Below, piece after piece: positions 10,853 through 21,803 of a stretch of DNA of 64,000 nt. Every line of letters starts with the position of its first letter. The first letter of the stretch is position 1. The translations under genes were made by a program, and so were the position numbers. The notes beneath the pieces are model-generated. The model saw only the letters and a program-made list of their open reading frames with translations. It had not been told where the DNA came from and made no database searches. The DNA comes from Klebsiella grimontii (lineage in GTDB: Bacteria; Pseudomonadota; Gammaproteobacteria; Enterobacterales; Enterobacteriaceae), in contig NZ_FZTC01000012.1 of the NCBI RefSeq assembly GCF_900200035.1, forward strand, positions 1 through 64,000, given 5' to 3'.

Positions 10853-11031
10853 CATGGCGATTTAACGCCCGTTACTCCCTTTTTAAAAGCGATTCTTTTA
10901 CGAAAAATCCTGGTGAGAATTATCTTAAAGCGGCGAGGCTGGCTAATGACGCTTTTCATCAATAATGCTATTCTTCGCCCGGGTTTCAGCAATCTGCATC
11001 CCCCACGCAATGACAACCTGACGGAACCGTA

Positions 11032-11541
11032 ATGACTGTTCTTCACCGTCTCTTTTTGACTTTAGTACTATCACTCGTGGGTATCTCTGCTGTTGCCTCC
11101 GGACCGTCTGAAAATGTTCGGACGATCGTTTCGGGGATCGTGACTTATACACGCTGGCCGCAATTATCAGGTCCTCCAAGGCTATGTATTTTTTCGACAT
11201 CACGTTATATCCATAGCCTGGCCGAAGAAGCACCGGAAATATTGCCTTATAAACCCGTGATTGTTCGTAATACAGAAGAAGCCTTACAGACGACCTGCGA
11301 TGGTTTTTATTTTGGCAGTGAATCACCGATCCAACAGTCTGAATTTACGGCCAAATATGGAAACCGGCCCCTATTACTTATTGCGGAACAAAACACCGAT
11401 TGCTCTATTGGCAGCGCTTTTTGCCTGCTTATAAACAATGAGAGAGTCAGATTTTCCGTAAATCTGGATGTACTGACGCACAGCGGCGTTCGGGTTAATC
11501 CCGAGGTGCTGATGCTTGCCCGGAAAACATCACATGAATAA
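11032..11541 (+). CDS. yfiR: Periplasmic YfiR, repressor of diguanylate cyclase DgcN
   Basis: YfiR sits in the periplasm and holds the membrane cyclase YfiN/DgcN inactive; oxidation or envelope stress releases it. The 169-residue product has a signal peptide (about 1-23, ending at VAS-GPS) and the family pattern [21 protein letters not shown] and [16 protein letters not shown], whose Cys pair forms a disulphide in known YfiR. It overlaps dgcN by eight bases, so the two are translationally coupled. Confidence 0.94.
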   Translation: MTVLHRLFLTLVLSLVGISAVASGPSENVRTIVSGIVTYTRWPQLSGPPRLCIFSTSRYIHSLAEEAPEILPYKPVIVRNTEEALQTTCDGFYFGSESPIQQSEFTAKYGNRPLLLIAEQNTDCSIGSAFCLLINNERVRFSVNLDVLTHSGVRVNPEVLMLARKTSHE

Positions 11542-12757
11542 GGATTTTTCTCAGGCCCCGCGCCCCACATTTAAAAGAGCGCTGCGCCGTATCAGCATGA
11601 TAAGCGTGGTGATCTCTATGACACTGGTCTGGCTGTTACTCTGCGCCGCTTCCATATTCACACTTAAGCAATACGCACAAAAAAACCTGGAGCTTACCGC
11701 CGCTACCATGGGCCGCAGCCTGGAAGCCGCGCTCGTTTTTGGCGATAGCGCAGCGGCTGAAGATACGCTGGCCACGCTGGGAAGACAGGGGCAATTCTCC
11801 AAAGCCATTCTGGTCGATGGCCGACAAAAGCCCTTCGCCTCATGGCATAACGAGCGGCTGGTCAGGCAGGATAAAATCAGCGACGTTATCAGCAAATGGC
11901 TATTCCCTGACCCCACGGTACAGCCTATCTGGCACCAGGGGAAAATCATCGGTGAACTCCGTCTGACCGCGCTGGACCGGCTGATTAGCTATTTTCTTGG
12001 CATCTCAATTATTGTGCTCACCGGCAGCATTTTTCTTGCTTCCTGCATCGCCTTGCTCCTGACCCACTCGCTGCACCGCGGCATTGTGGCTGCGTTACAG
12101 AGCATTACCGAAGTGGTGCATGACATTCGCGAAAATCGCCATTTTTCTCGCCGGGTCCCCGAAGAACGCATTGAAGAATTCCACCTGTTTGCCCAGGACT
12201 TTAATAGCCTATTGGGCGAAATGGAGGACTGGCAGCGGCAGCTTCAGGCTAAAAATGCCCAGCTCCTGCGCAGTTCATTGCACGATCCGTTAACCGGTCT
12301 GGCTAACAGAGCGGCTTTCCGTAATGTCATTAATGAGCTGATGAAAGACGAAACCGTCCACAGTAGTTCCGCGCTGTTATTTCTTGATGGCGATAACTTC
12401 AAGCTTATTAACGATAACTGGGGCCACGCAGCTGGCGATAAAGTGTTAATTGAAGTCGCGAGCCGCCTGATGGCCTTTGTCGGCAAACAGCATCAGGCGT
12501 GGCGTCTCGGCGGCGATGAATTTGCCATTCTGCTACGCGATGTGCATTCAGAGACCGAAGTTCAGGCCCTGTGCCGTGCGTTGTCCGAACAGTTTATCCA
12601 GCCATTTAATCTCCACAATGGCCACACCACCAGTCTGTCACTGAGTATTGGATACGCTTTAACCTGGGAACATGCCTCCGCGGAAAATCTGCAAGAGCTT
12701 GCCGATCAAAATATGTATCGGATGAAACACCAGCGCTTGCAGCAAACGCAAAAATAA
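11534..12757 (+). CDS. dgcN: Diguanylate cyclase DgcN (YfiN)
   Basis: DgcN makes c-di-GMP and, when freed from YfiR, promotes biofilm formation and can arrest division. The 407-residue protein has two membrane helices (about 20-42 and 150-175), a periplasmic domain between them, a HAMP-like linker and a C-terminal GGDEF domain with intact LGGDEFAI active site and [12 protein letters not shown]. The start at 11534 (MNKDFSQ) matches homologues and lies inside the end of yfiR. The RxxD inhibitory site is not obvious. Confidence 0.94.
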   Translation: MNKDFSQAPRPTFKRALRRISMISVVISMTLVWLLLCAASIFTLKQYAQKNLELTAATMGRSLEAALVFGDSAAAEDTLATLGRQGQFSKAILVDGRQKPFASWHNERLVRQDKISDVISKWLFPDPTVQPIWHQGKIIGELRLTALDRLISYFLGISIIVLTGSIFLASCIALLLTHSLHRGIVAALQSITEVVHDIRENRHFSRRVPEERIEEFHLFAQDFNSLLGEMEDWQRQLQAKNAQLLRSSLHDPLTGLANRAAFRNVINELMKDETVHSSSALLFLDGDNFKLINDNWGHAAGDKVLIEVASRLMAFVGKQHQAWRLGGDEFAILLRDVHSETEVQALCRALSEQFIQPFNLHNGHTTSLSLSIGYALTWEHASAENLQELADQNMYRMKHQRLQQTQK

Positions 12758-12768
12758 AAGGAATCACC

Positions 12769-13251
12769 ATGATTGGGAAATATTTTGCACCTGCTTTACT
12801 TGCCGCAATTTTTCTTAGCGGCTGCCAGGCTCCGCAAGGAAAATTCTCTGCAGAACAAATTGCAGCAATGAAGTCATACGGCTTTACTGAAACCAACGGC
12901 GACTGGTCATTAGGAATATCTGATACCATCTTATTTGATAAAAATGATTACCACCTGCGTGCCGATAGCAAGCAGCAAATCCGCACGATGGCTTCACGCC
13001 TGGCCACCACCGGTATTACCCACAGCCGCCTCGAAGGCCATACTGATAATTACGGCGAAGATGGCTACAACGAAATGTTATCGCTTAAGCGCGCCAACAG
13101 CGTTGCGGATGCATGGGCCGAAGGGGCGAATATTCCGCGCGCCAATTTGACTACTCGCGGACTCGGGAAAAAGTATCCGATAGCCAGTAACGATACCGCG
13201 AAAGGACGCGCTGAAAACCGCCGCGTCACGGTGGTTATCAGCACGCCTTAA
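12769..13251 (+). CDS. yfiB: OmpA-domain lipoprotein YfiB
   Basis: YfiB is an outer-membrane lipoprotein that sequesters YfiR at the peptidoglycan and so switches DgcN on. The 160-residue product begins with a lipoprotein signal ending in IFLSGC and has a C-terminal OmpA-like peptidoglycan-binding domain (about 55-158, with ILFDKNDYHLR and LEGHTDNYG). It follows dgcN by 11 bp with AAAGGAATC as ribosome site, completing the yfiR-dgcN-yfiB operon. Confidence 0.94.
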   Translation: MIGKYFAPALLAAIFLSGCQAPQGKFSAEQIAAMKSYGFTETNGDWSLGISDTILFDKNDYHLRADSKQQIRTMASRLATTGITHSRLEGHTDNYGEDGYNEMLSLKRANSVADAWAEGANIPRANLTTRGLGKKYPIASNDTAKGRAENRRVTVVISTP

Positions 13252-13256
13252 ACAAC

Positions 13257-14627
13257 CTATTCGACTGATTTAGCCTCTAACATCGCCGTTGCTGCGCGCC
13301 AGCGCAGATAATCAACGGCGAGACATAGCGCGAGACTGCCCCCCATTAACGGCAGCGCTACCCCCAACAACACCGCAATAACGGCAGTCAGCAGACGAGC
13401 GGGCCATGCTAATCCAAACCACGCCTGTATCAACGTATTGGCCGGGTTAGCCGCCGCGCGCGCCGGGCGGCGGATCCACCACAAGCGGTATCCCACCACT
13501 ATCATCACGCAGAGTGCGGTTCCGAACGCGATAAGCAATAGCTGATTAACAAGGCCGAACAAAATTCCCATATGGAAATCAACCCCCCAGCGGGTCAGCT
13601 TGGCCATGAGCGGAAAGTCGGAAAAATGCGTACGGTCCACGATCCGCATCGTTGACCCCTCGATCGCGACAGCATCAACCTGGGTTGGCCAGCTTCTGTC
13701 GATTTCATTTACCGTCCACGCGCGCCCGGGGCCCGACGGCGGTCGAATCTCCAGCTTGCCGGCATCCAACCCCGCAGCGCGTGCGGCCAGCAGAATCTTG
13801 TCAAACTCCTCTACGCGCAGCGGCGATGCCGCCTCGCCCATCATCTTGCTTCCCATATGATGTTCCGCATGCGAATCGTGAACTGCCGGAACGGCGCTTT
13901 CCAGCTGCGTATTCACCTGTGGCGTCAGCCAACCAAAGGCGGCGCGCATCTTATCGACGTTACCACCGGCCCATTGTGACCAGGTTAAACCGGTCGCAGA
14001 GAATATGAGCATACCGACCAGCAATGCCCATCCGAGAGAGACATGCAGGCGGCGGCTATTCTGCATCTTATTGTTAATGCGACGACGCGGGCGGGTCATC
14101 GACCACAGCGCGATCCCACCGAGAGCGGCAACCCACATCCAGGACGCAGCGAGCTCGCTGTACAGGCGGCCAACGCTCCCCAGGAGCAATGAGCGGTGGG
14201 CATAATCAATCCACTGACGCAGCGGCAAAATACCGCTGGTACCGTAAACCGGCAGATCTCCTTTCACGCTTAACGTCACCGGATCGACAAAAATTGCCCG
14301 CGTTTCCGACTCGCCAAGGTTCGGGTCAATAAACATCACTCGGGTAGTATCGCCAGCCAGTATCCCCGGGCGTACCGCATGCAGGCGCAGGTTTCCCTGT
14401 ATAGCCTCTGTTGCTACGGTAATTTGCGCGCTGAGCGGCTGTTTTTCTCCACTGAGCGTACCGCGAAGCGCATTCTGATAGAGCCAGCTTTCCAGCTGTG
14501 GAGTGGCGACATATAGCGTACCGGTCAGAGCCGCCGCAAAAATAAACGGTCCAATAAACAGTCCGATATAGAAATGAAGACGCCGCAGCAGGTTCAGCCA
14601 TGCCGCGCGCGAGGTGCAGGTAGTCAT
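13257..14627 (-). CDS. PepSY-associated TM helix protein (putative iron/siderophore reductase type)
   Basis: A 456-residue inner-membrane protein of the PepSY-TM family, with helices at the N-terminus (about 18-40), a large periplasmic region, and helices near 160-180, 195-215, 365-390 and 410-440. Periplasmic His-rich stretch HDSHAEHHMG stands out. Family members next to siderophore receptors act as ferric-siderophore reductases; that role here is inference. It lies downstream of a DUF2946 gene and a likely Fur box, and convergent with yfiB. AAAGGAAA precedes the ATG. Confidence 0.85.
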   Translation of the reverse strand: MTTCTSRAAWLNLLRRLHFYIGLFIGPFIFAAALTGTLYVATPQLESWLYQNALRGTLSGEKQPLSAQITVATEAIQGNLRLHAVRPGILAGDTTRVMFIDPNLGESETRAIFVDPVTLSVKGDLPVYGTSGILPLRQWIDYAHRSLLLGSVGRLYSELAASWMWVAALGGIALWSMTRPRRRINNKMQNSRRLHVSLGWALLVGMLIFSATGLTWSQWAGGNVDKMRAAFGWLTPQVNTQLESAVPAVHDSHAEHHMGSKMMGEAASPLRVEEFDKILLAARAAGLDAGKLEIRPPSGPGRAWTVNEIDRSWPTQVDAVAIEGSTMRIVDRTHFSDFPLMAKLTRWGVDFHMGILFGLVNQLLLIAFGTALCVMIVVGYRLWWIRRPARAAANPANTLIQAWFGLAWPARLLTAVIAVLLGVALPLMGGSLALCLAVDYLRWRAATAMLEAKSVE

Positions 14628-14681
14628 ACTTTTCCTTTTTTAAAAGCAAAAGAGAACGTTGCGCAGTGCGCAGGTTATTTT

Positions 14682-15119
14682 TTATGTAAGGGGGAAAGCA
14701 GACGGACGCGGCGGCGCTCGGGTAAGAGGATAAAGCCAGGGAAAGTAATGCCAGTGTTTGTGTACTGGTCGGCTAACAGGGACCCGCTGGCGTCGAAGCA
14801 CCATGACAAGCAGCAGCATCAGCGCGAAAATCAGGCCTGGCACGTGAGCTAACAGCACGCAGTAGCCACAGGCTTCAGCATGATCGAGCGGTACGCCGTG
14901 CGAGCGTTGCGGCGTCGAAGCGTCGGCGTGCATCATCGCCATCTGATGTAATGGCGCATCTTCCGCCATCGTCATCATTGCGTGGTGCATCCCGCTCATC
15001 GGATCTTTTTGCAAAGCGACTGAGATCAACGGCGCCACCACGATCAGCGCGATCGCAAACAGCGCCAGCCATGCGGCCCGCCGTTGAGATGCTGATTGAT
15101 GAAGAATATCGCTGACCAC
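14682..15119 (-). CDS. DUF2946 family membrane protein
   Basis: A 145-residue protein with two membrane helices (about 15-35 and 93-112). A Met/His-rich stretch between them (SGMHHAMMTMAED) and the DUF2946 signature HAEACGYCVLL suggest metal contact. The family often accompanies metal-uptake genes but has no proven activity. It lies 54 bp upstream of the PepSY gene on the same strand and directly after the candidate Fur box, so the two probably form a metal-responsive operon that is absent from this place in E. coli. Confidence 0.82.
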   Translation of the reverse strand: MVSDILHQSASQRRAAWLALFAIALIVVAPLISVALQKDPMSGMHHAMMTMAEDAPLHQMAMMHADASTPQRSHGVPLDHAEACGYCVLLAHVPGLIFALMLLLVMVLRRQRVPVSRPVHKHWHYFPWLYPLTRAPPRPSAFPLT

Positions 15120-15143
15120 CGCCCCTCCGAATAAGGGCCGTAT

Positions 15144-15158
15144 TGTAAATGATTCACA
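15144..15158 (-). promoter_or_regulatory. Candidate Fur box
   Basis: TGTAAATGATTCACA matches the 7-1-7 Fur consensus TGATAAT-N-ATTATCA at 10-11 of 14 positions and sits inside a wider ATTGT...ACAAT inverted repeat. It lies about 25 bp before the DUF2946 start, where it could cover the promoter. Confidence 0.55.
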
Positions 15159-15180
15159 ATAAAATGGTTAAAATAAAGAT

Positions 15181-15211
15181 AAAAAAAGGGCCAGCCCATC
15201 AGGCCAGCCCT
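15181..15211 (-). terminator. rplS operon terminator
   Basis: On the minus strand AGGGCTGGCC and GGCTGGCCCT form an imperfect stem with two wobble pairs, followed by seven T. It is 29 bp after the rplS stop. Confidence 0.82.
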
Positions 15212-15239
15212 CTCATTCAGGATGTCGCGAAAGCGAATC

Positions 15240-15590
<351 letters not shown>

Positions 15591-15626
15591 TTAATCTCTT
15601 ATCCTGGGTAAACTGATATTGGGGGC

Positions 15627-16394
15627 TTACGCCATCCCATCATGTTTATGCTGCTGTTGCGCGAGTTCCTTTTTGAACTCCGCCAGCAACCTTGCTTGCT
15701 CTTCAGTCAGAGCCAGGTTTTCCAAAAGTTCAGGTCTTCTAAGCCAGGTCCGGCCCAGCGACTGCTTCAGACGCCAGCGACGTATCTCAGCGTGGTTTCC
15801 CGACAGCAATACCGGCGGTACTTCCATACCTTCTAACACTTCAGGCCGCGTATAGTGCGGGCAATCCAGCAATCCTTCAGCAAAAGAGTCCTCGATTGCT
15901 GAAGCTTCATGACCCAGAACCCCCGGAATAAACCGGGAAACGGAGTCAATCAGCGTCATTGCCGGTAGCTCGCCACCGCTGAGAACGTAATCGCCGATTG
16001 ACCATTCTTCATCAATCTCGGTCTGAATTACGCGCTCATCTACGCCTTCGTAGCGACCGCATACCAAAATCAGCTTCTGATTGGTTGCCAGTTCGCTGAC
16101 GCCCGCTTGATCAAGCTTGCGTCCCTGAGGTGAAAGATAAATCACCTTTGCGCCTTCACCTGCCGCGGCTTTTGCTGCATGAATGGCATCCCGTAAAGGT
16201 TGCACCATCATTAACATCCCCGGTCCGCCGCCGTAAGGACGATCGTCCACGGTACGGTGCCGGTCATGAGCGAAATCACGAGGACTCCAGCTCTGGATGC
16301 TCAGCAGGCCATTTTTTACTGCCCGGCCAGTTACCCCGTAATCGGTAATTGCGCGGAACATTTCAGGAAACAGGCTAACGATACCTATAAACAC
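15627..16394 (-). CDS. trmD: tRNA (guanine37-N1)-methyltransferase
   Basis: TrmD methylates G37 of several tRNAs with S-adenosylmethionine and prevents +1 frameshifting. The 255-residue SPOUT-class protein shows the knotted AdoMet site ([32 protein letters not shown]) and the N-terminal [14 protein letters not shown]. It lies in the rpsP operon, 46 bp after rimM. Confidence 0.99.
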   Translation of the reverse strand: MFIGIVSLFPEMFRAITDYGVTGRAVKNGLLSIQSWSPRDFAHDRHRTVDDRPYGGGPGMLMMVQPLRDAIHAAKAAAGEGAKVIYLSPQGRKLDQAGVSELATNQKLILVCGRYEGVDERVIQTEIDEEWSIGDYVLSGGELPAMTLIDSVSRFIPGVLGHEASAIEDSFAEGLLDCPHYTRPEVLEGMEVPPVLLSGNHAEIRRWRLKQSLGRTWLRRPELLENLALTEEQARLLAEFKKELAQQQHKHDGMA

Positions 16395-16440
16395 AAGCCA
16401 ATCCCCATAGCGCCGTTTTTTTACCGTTTATCCGGAGAAT

Positions 16441-16989
16441 TTAAAAACCAGGATCCCAATCTACTTCGATAGTACGAGTAGCGAGATCGACTTTCTTGAT
16501 AACCTGCCCATCGAGGAACGGAACCAGCCGCTCCTTGATACCAAATGCATCTTTCAGGTTTGCCTTGATGACGAGAACGTCATTAGATCCAGTTTCCATC
16601 ATATCGATGACTTTACCGAGACCATAGCCTTCAGTGGTCACTACCTGGCAGCCCATCAGGTCTTTCCAGTAATAGTCACCCTCTTCAAGCGCAGGCAGCT
16701 GCGATGAATCCACGACAATTTCGCAATTAGTCAAAAGATTCGCTGCATCGCGATCGTCAATGCCTTTCAGCTTAATGACGATATCCTGATTGTGGTGGCG
16801 CCAGCTTTCCAGCTCAACAACCTGCCACTGACCCGCCTTCTGGATAAACCAGGGCTGATAGTCAAAAATGCTTTCGGCGTCTTCGGTGGAGGAAAACACT
16901 CTGAGCCAACCACGGATACCGTAGGAAGAACCCATCTTGCCTAATACAATCGGTTCAACAGGTGCTTGTGCGGTGTGTTGCTTGCTCAT
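16441..16989 (-). CDS. rimM: Ribosome maturation factor RimM
   Basis: RimM helps assemble the 30S head and binds S19. The 182-residue protein has the N-terminal RimM beta-barrel ([15 protein letters not shown]) and C-terminal PRC-barrel (about 100-178). I use the ATG at 16989 ([10 protein letters not shown]), which gives E. coli length; three residues farther upstream are also open. It lies 18 bp after rpsP. Confidence 0.98.
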   Translation of the reverse strand: MSKQHTAQAPVEPIVLGKMGSSYGIRGWLRVFSSTEDAESIFDYQPWFIQKAGQWQVVELESWRHHNQDIVIKLKGIDDRDAANLLTNCEIVVDSSQLPALEEGDYYWKDLMGCQVVTTEGYGLGKVIDMMETGSNDVLVIKANLKDAFGIKERLVPFLDGQVIKKVDLATRTIEVDWDPGF

Positions 16990-17007
16990 CATGACCACCG
17001 TGACAGA

Positions 17008-17316
<309 letters not shown>

Positions 17317-17330
17317 TTAAAAGCCCGAAA

Positions 17331-17358
17331 ATTTTACTGATTTCTGGGGAAATTGCAA
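17331..17358 (-). promoter_or_regulatory. rpsP operon promoter
   Basis: Minus-strand TTGCAA (17353-17358), a 16-bp spacer and TAAAAT (17331-17336) lie about 75 bp before the rpsP start, upstream of the leader hairpin. Confidence 0.65.
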
Positions 17359-17470
17359 TCAGCAGTTATAAACTCTGCCGTGGAAGGCCCCCTAAATGGG
17401 GTAACTGAGCCAGAGCGCGCCAACAATGGATAAAAAAAGAAGCGCGCCCGACAGCAAAATAGCGACGATA

Positions 17471-18838
17471 CTATCGCCCCCCGGGGAACCCAGGCGGCAT
17501 CATACCTTTCATTCCGCGCATCATCTTCATCATGCCGCCTTTCGACTTCATCTTCTTCATCATGCGCTGCATATCGTCAAACTGTTTGAGCAGACGGTTC
17601 ACATCCTGCACCTGCATTCCGCAGCCTGCGGCGATGCGGCGCTTGCGCGAACCTTTAATAATTTCCGGTTTCGCGCGCTCTTTCAGCGTCATCGAGTTGA
17701 TGATGGCTTCCATACGCACCAGCACCTTATCGTCCATCTGCGATTTAACGTTGTCCGGTATCTGTCCCATGCCCGGCAGCTTGCCCATCAGGCTGGCCAT
17801 ACCGCCCATGTTTTTCATCTGCCGCAGCTGTTCAAGGAAATCGGTGAGATCAAAACCGTCGCCTTTTTTCAGTTTGGAAGCCAGCTTTTCAGCCTGCGCA
17901 CGGTCAACCTTACTTTCGATATCTTCGATCAGCGACAGAACGTCGCCCATGCCGAGAATACGGGAAGCGATACGGTCCGGGTGGAACGGCTCCAGCGCTT
18001 CGGTTTTCTCGCCAACGCCAAGGAATTTAATCGGCTTGCCGGTGATATGACGAATCGACAGCGCCGCACCGCCGCGGGCGTCGCCGTCCACTTTGGTCAG
18101 CACGACCCCGGTCAACGGCAGGGCCTCGTTAAACGCTTTCGCCGTGTTCGCCGCATCCTGGCCGGTCATCGCATCGACAACAAACAGGGTTTCTACTGGA
18201 TTGAGAGACGCATGAACCTGCTTAATCTCATCCATCATCGCTTCATCAACGTGCAGACGACCGGCGGTATCCACCAGCAGCACGTCGTAGAATTTGAGCT
18301 TCGCTTCCTTCAGCGCGGCATTAACGATATCAACCGGCTTCTGACCTACGTCAGACGGGAAGAAATCAACGCTAACCTGCTCGGCCAGCGTTTCCAGCTG
18401 CTTGATCGCCGCAGGGCGATAGACGTCAGCGGAAACCACCAGCACTTTCTTCTTGTGCTTTTCACGCAGGAACTTACCCAGCTTCGCGACGCTGGTGGTT
18501 TTACCCGCCCCCTGCAAACCGGCCATCAGCACCACGGCTGGCGGTTGCGCGGCTAAATCCAGCGCCTGGTTCTCTTCGCCCATCGCGGCAACCAGTTCGT
18601 TGCGCACGATTTTGACGAACTCCTGGCCCGGGGTCAGGCTTTTGTTGACTTCATGACCTACCGCGCTTTCTTTTACGCGGTTGATGAAGTCACGTACCAC
18701 AGGCAGAGCAACGTCCGCCTCCAGCAGCGCCATACGCACTTCGCGCAGGGTATCTTTAATATTGTCTTCAGTAAGGCGTCCGCGGCCGCTAATGTTGCGC
18801 AGCGTACGCGACAAACGATCGGTTAAATTATCAAACAT
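17471..18838 (-). CDS. ffh: Signal recognition particle protein Ffh
   Basis: Ffh with 4.5S RNA targets nascent membrane proteins to FtsY. The 455-residue GTPase has an N domain, a G domain with GLQGAGKTTSVAKLG (near residue 102), DTAGRLHVD and TKVDGDARGG, and a Met-rich M domain with GSRKRRIAAGCG that binds SRP RNA and signal sequences. C-terminus ends in a Met/Gly-rich tail. It is divergent from ypjD. Confidence 0.99.
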   Translation of the reverse strand: MFDNLTDRLSRTLRNISGRGRLTEDNIKDTLREVRMALLEADVALPVVRDFINRVKESAVGHEVNKSLTPGQEFVKIVRNELVAAMGEENQALDLAAQPPAVVLMAGLQGAGKTTSVAKLGKFLREKHKKKVLVVSADVYRPAAIKQLETLAEQVSVDFFPSDVGQKPVDIVNAALKEAKLKFYDVLLVDTAGRLHVDEAMMDEIKQVHASLNPVETLFVVDAMTGQDAANTAKAFNEALPLTGVVLTKVDGDARGGAALSIRHITGKPIKFLGVGEKTEALEPFHPDRIASRILGMGDVLSLIEDIESKVDRAQAEKLASKLKKGDGFDLTDFLEQLRQMKNMGGMASLMGKLPGMGQIPDNVKSQMDDKVLVRMEAIINSMTLKERAKPEIIKGSRKRRIAAGCGMQVQDVNRLLKQFDDMQRMMKKMKSKGGMMKMMRGMKGMMPPGFPGGR

Positions 18839-19002
18839 TGTCTCTCGCCTGAGGTGGAAACGGTCGGTCGCCGCAGCGACACAAAAACGGAATGGGCGCA
18901 GTATAACACGACATAAACGCGAATGTGCTGCAACGGTTGGAGCCAGAGTCGCGTGACGCTATACTGCTTCTCTTTACTATTTAGTCAACAGTCGACGCCC
19001 AT

Positions 19003-19794
19003 ATGCCTGTTTTTGCTCTACTCGCTCTTGTCGCCTACTCCATCAGCCTCGCGCTGATCGTCCCTGGCCTGCTGCAAAAAAACAGCAGCTGGCGGCGGAT
19101 GGCGATTCTTTCCGCAACTATTGCGTTGATTTGTCACGCCTTCGCGCTAGAGTCACGCATTTTTCCCGGCGGCGAAAGCGGGCAGAACCTCAGTCTATTA
19201 AACGTGGGATCGCTGGTCAGCCTGATGATCTGTACGGTGATGACCATCGTCGCTTCGCGTAATCGCGGCTGGCTATTGCTGCCCATTGTCTACACCTTCG
19301 CCTTAATCAACCTCGCGTTCGCGACCTTTATGCCGAACGAGTACATCACGCATCTGGAAACCACGCCGGGGATGTTGGTCCATATCGGCCTGTCGCTCTT
19401 TTCTTATGCTACGCTGATTATCGCTGCGCTTTACGCTCTGCAGCTGGCGTGGATTGATTATCAGTTGAAGAATAAAAAGTTGACCTTCAGTAGCGAAATG
19501 CCGCCGCTGATGAGCATTGAACGTAAAATGTTCCATATCACCCAGATAGGCGTGGTGCTATTAACCCTGACGCTGTGCACCGGGTTGTTTTATATGCACA
19601 ACCTGTTTAGCGCGGAAAACATTGATAAAGCAGTACTGTCTATTATTGCGTGGTTCGTTTATATCGTCCTGCTTTGGGGCCACTATCATGAAGGGTGGCG
19701 CGGACGCCGGGTCGTCTGGTTTAACGTGACTGGCGCAGGGCTGCTGACGCTGGCCTACTTTGGTAGCCGCGTATTGCAACAGTTCATGAGCTAA
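19003..19794 (+). CDS. ypjD: Inner-membrane CcsA/HemX-like protein YpjD
   Basis: A 263-residue membrane protein with about eight helices of the cytochrome c assembly/HemX family, close to E. coli YpjD along its full length. The His and Trp-containing segments (HYHEGWRGRRVVWFN) are conserved, but the biochemical role of YpjD is not established. It precedes corB by 18 bp on the same strand, as in E. coli. Confidence 0.94.
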   Translation: MPVFALLALVAYSISLALIVPGLLQKNSSWRRMAILSATIALICHAFALESRIFPGGESGQNLSLLNVGSLVSLMICTVMTIVASRNRGWLLLPIVYTFALINLAFATFMPNEYITHLETTPGMLVHIGLSLFSYATLIIAALYALQLAWIDYQLKNKKLTFSSEMPPLMSIERKMFHITQIGVVLLTLTLCTGLFYMHNLFSAENIDKAVLSIIAWFVYIVLLWGHYHEGWRGRRVVWFNVTGAGLLTLAYFGSRVLQQFMS

Positions 19795-19812
19795 GTCTTT
19801 AAGGAAGCCCAA

Positions 19813-21102
19813 GTGGAACATATCTCCACCACCACGCTGATCGTGACGCTGATCGTCATGGTGGTTATCTCCGCCTATTTCTCCGGTTCAGAAACCGGCA
19901 TGATGACGCTAAACCGCTATCGCCTGCGTCATATGGCCAAGCAGGGCAATCGTCAGGCAAAACGCGTCGAAAAGCTCCTGCGTAAGCCTGACCGTCTCAT
20001 TAGCCTGGTTCTCATTGGCAATAACCTCGTCAACATTCTTGCCTCGGCGTTGGGCACCATTGTGGGCATGCGCCTGTACGGCGATGCCGGCGTCGCCATT
20101 GCCACCGGCGTCCTGACGTTTGTGGTGCTGGTGTTTGCCGAAGTGCTGCCAAAAACCATTGCGGCGCTCTATCCGGAAAAGGTCGCCTATCCCAGCAGCC
20201 TCCTGCTTGCGCCGCTGCAAATACTGATGATGCCGCTGGTGTGGTTGCTCAACACGATTACCCGCATTCTGATGCGCATGATGGGCATTAAAACCGACAT
20301 TGTCATTAGCGGGGCATTAAGCAAAGATGAGCTGCGTACTATCGTTAATGAATCACGTTCGCAGATCTCCCGCCGCAATCAGGACATGCTGCTCTCCGTG
20401 CTGGACCTCGAGAAAGTCAGCGTTGACGACATCATGGTCCCGCGCAACGATATTGTCGGTATCAATATTAACGACGACTGGAAATCCATTGTCCGCCAGC
20501 TGACTCACTCTCCGCACGGGCGCATCGTGCTGTACCGCGACACGCTGGACGATGCCATCAGCATGCTGCGGGTACGCGAAGCTTATCGCCTGATGACCGA
20601 GAAAAAAGAGTTCACAAAAGAAGTCATGCTGCGCGCCGCCGATGAAATTTACTTCGTGCCGGAAGGAACGCCGCTCAGTACGCAGCTGGTGAAATTCCAG
20701 CGCAATAAAAAGAAAGTGGGTCTGGTCGTTGATGAATATGGCGACATTCAGGGACTGGTTACGGTTGAGGATATCCTCGAAGAGATCGTCGGCGATTTTA
20801 CGACTTCAATGTCGCCTACGCTTGCTGAAGAGGTGACGCCGCTTAATGATGGCTCAGTGATTATCGATGGAACCGCCAACGTACGGGAAATCAACAAGGC
20901 ATTTAACTGGCATCTCCCGGAAGATGAAGCGCGAACCATTAACGGTATCATCCTCGAAGCACTCGAAGAGATCCCCGCTCCGGGTACCCGCGTACGCATT
21001 GAACAGTATGATATCGATATTCTTGATGTTCAGGAGAATATGATTAAACGGGTGAAGGTGATGCCGGTTAAACCCATTCGCGAGAGCGTGGCTGAGTCAT
21101 AG
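19813..21102 (+). CDS. corB: CNNM/CBS-domain transporter-like protein CorB (YfjD)
   Basis: A 429-residue membrane protein with a CNNM (DUF21) transmembrane domain (about 1-190), a pair of CBS domains (about 205-335, with MVPRNDIVGI and VDEYGDIQGLVT) and a C-terminal CorC_HlyC domain. The family is linked to magnesium and cobalt handling. The start is GTG, read as Met, with AAGGA upstream. It is convergent with grpE across a shared terminator. Confidence 0.94.
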   Translation: MEHISTTTLIVTLIVMVVISAYFSGSETGMMTLNRYRLRHMAKQGNRQAKRVEKLLRKPDRLISLVLIGNNLVNILASALGTIVGMRLYGDAGVAIATGVLTFVVLVFAEVLPKTIAALYPEKVAYPSSLLLAPLQILMMPLVWLLNTITRILMRMMGIKTDIVISGALSKDELRTIVNESRSQISRRNQDMLLSVLDLEKVSVDDIMVPRNDIVGININDDWKSIVRQLTHSPHGRIVLYRDTLDDAISMLRVREAYRLMTEKKEFTKEVMLRAADEIYFVPEGTPLSTQLVKFQRNKKKVGLVVDEYGDIQGLVTVEDILEEIVGDFTTSMSPTLAEEVTPLNDGSVIIDGTANVREINKAFNWHLPEDEARTINGIILEALEEIPAPGTRVRIEQYDIDILDVQENMIKRVKVMPVKPIRESVAES

Positions 21103-21134
21103 CCCCCCCTGCGGACTGGCAGAAGGGAATAGAA

Positions 21135-21160
21135 AAACGGCCACCTCGCGGTAGCCGTTT
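21135..21160. terminator. Bidirectional terminator between corB and grpE
   Basis: AAACGGC-ACC / GGT-GCCGTTT hairpin with a four-base loop and A/T-rich flanks lies between two convergent stops. Confidence 0.8.
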
Positions 21161-21167
21161 CGCTTAT

Positions 21168-21758
21168 TTACTTCGCTTTCGCGACGGTGACCATCGCCGC
21201 GCGAATAGTACGACCGTTCAGGGTATAACCCTTTTGCATAACGCCCAGCACGTTGCCTGGCGCGACGTCTTCGGACTCAACCATCGCAATGGCCTGATGG
21301 ACGTTCGGATCCAGCGGCACGTTCGTATCGCCAATCACTTCCACGCCGAACTTACGTACCACGTCGAGCATGGACTTCAGCGTCAGTTCGATGCCTTCAA
21401 CCATCGGCGCCATATCCGGGTTAGCTTTATCAGCGACTTCCAGCGCGCGATCCAGGCTGTCGATGACCGGCAGCAGCTCGTTGACGAATTTCTCCAGCGC
21501 AAACTTATGCGCTTTTTCGATATCCAGCTCGGTACGGCGGCGCAGGTTATCTTCATCAGCTTTCGCACGCAGCAATACTTCACGTTCGCGCTTCTGCGCT
21601 TCAGCAAGCTGAGCTTCCAGATTCGCAATTTTTTCATCGCGCGGATCCACCTGCTCAGCCGAAACCTCAGGCTCTACCGCCTCAACGTCGTCGTGCTGCT
21701 CCGTGATAATTTCTTCCGGGGCTTGCCCCTCAGGCGTTTTCTGTTCTTTACTACTCAT
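21168..21758 (-). CDS. grpE: Nucleotide exchange factor GrpE
   Basis: GrpE releases ADP from DnaK and so runs the DnaK cycle. The 196-residue protein has the acidic disordered N-terminus, a long coiled coil (about 40-130) and the C-terminal beta domain with [23 protein letters not shown]. It has a heat-shock promoter and is divergent from nadK. Confidence 0.98.
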   Translation of the reverse strand: MSSKEQKTPEGQAPEEIITEQHDDVEAVEPEVSAEQVDPRDEKIANLEAQLAEAQKREREVLLRAKADEDNLRRRTELDIEKAHKFALEKFVNELLPVIDSLDRALEVADKANPDMAPMVEGIELTLKSMLDVVRKFGVEVIGDTNVPLDPNVHQAIAMVESEDVAPGNVLGVMQKGYTLNGRTIRAAMVTVAKAK

Positions 21759-21803
21759 GAATTTCTCCGCGTTTTTTTCGCATTCATCTCGCTAACTTCG
21801 CTT

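Noticed and set aside
17426-18556. 376-aa frame on the plus strand
   Set aside because: Antisense to ffh, His/Gln-rich as expected from the reverse of a GC-rich gene; no ribosome site or family.
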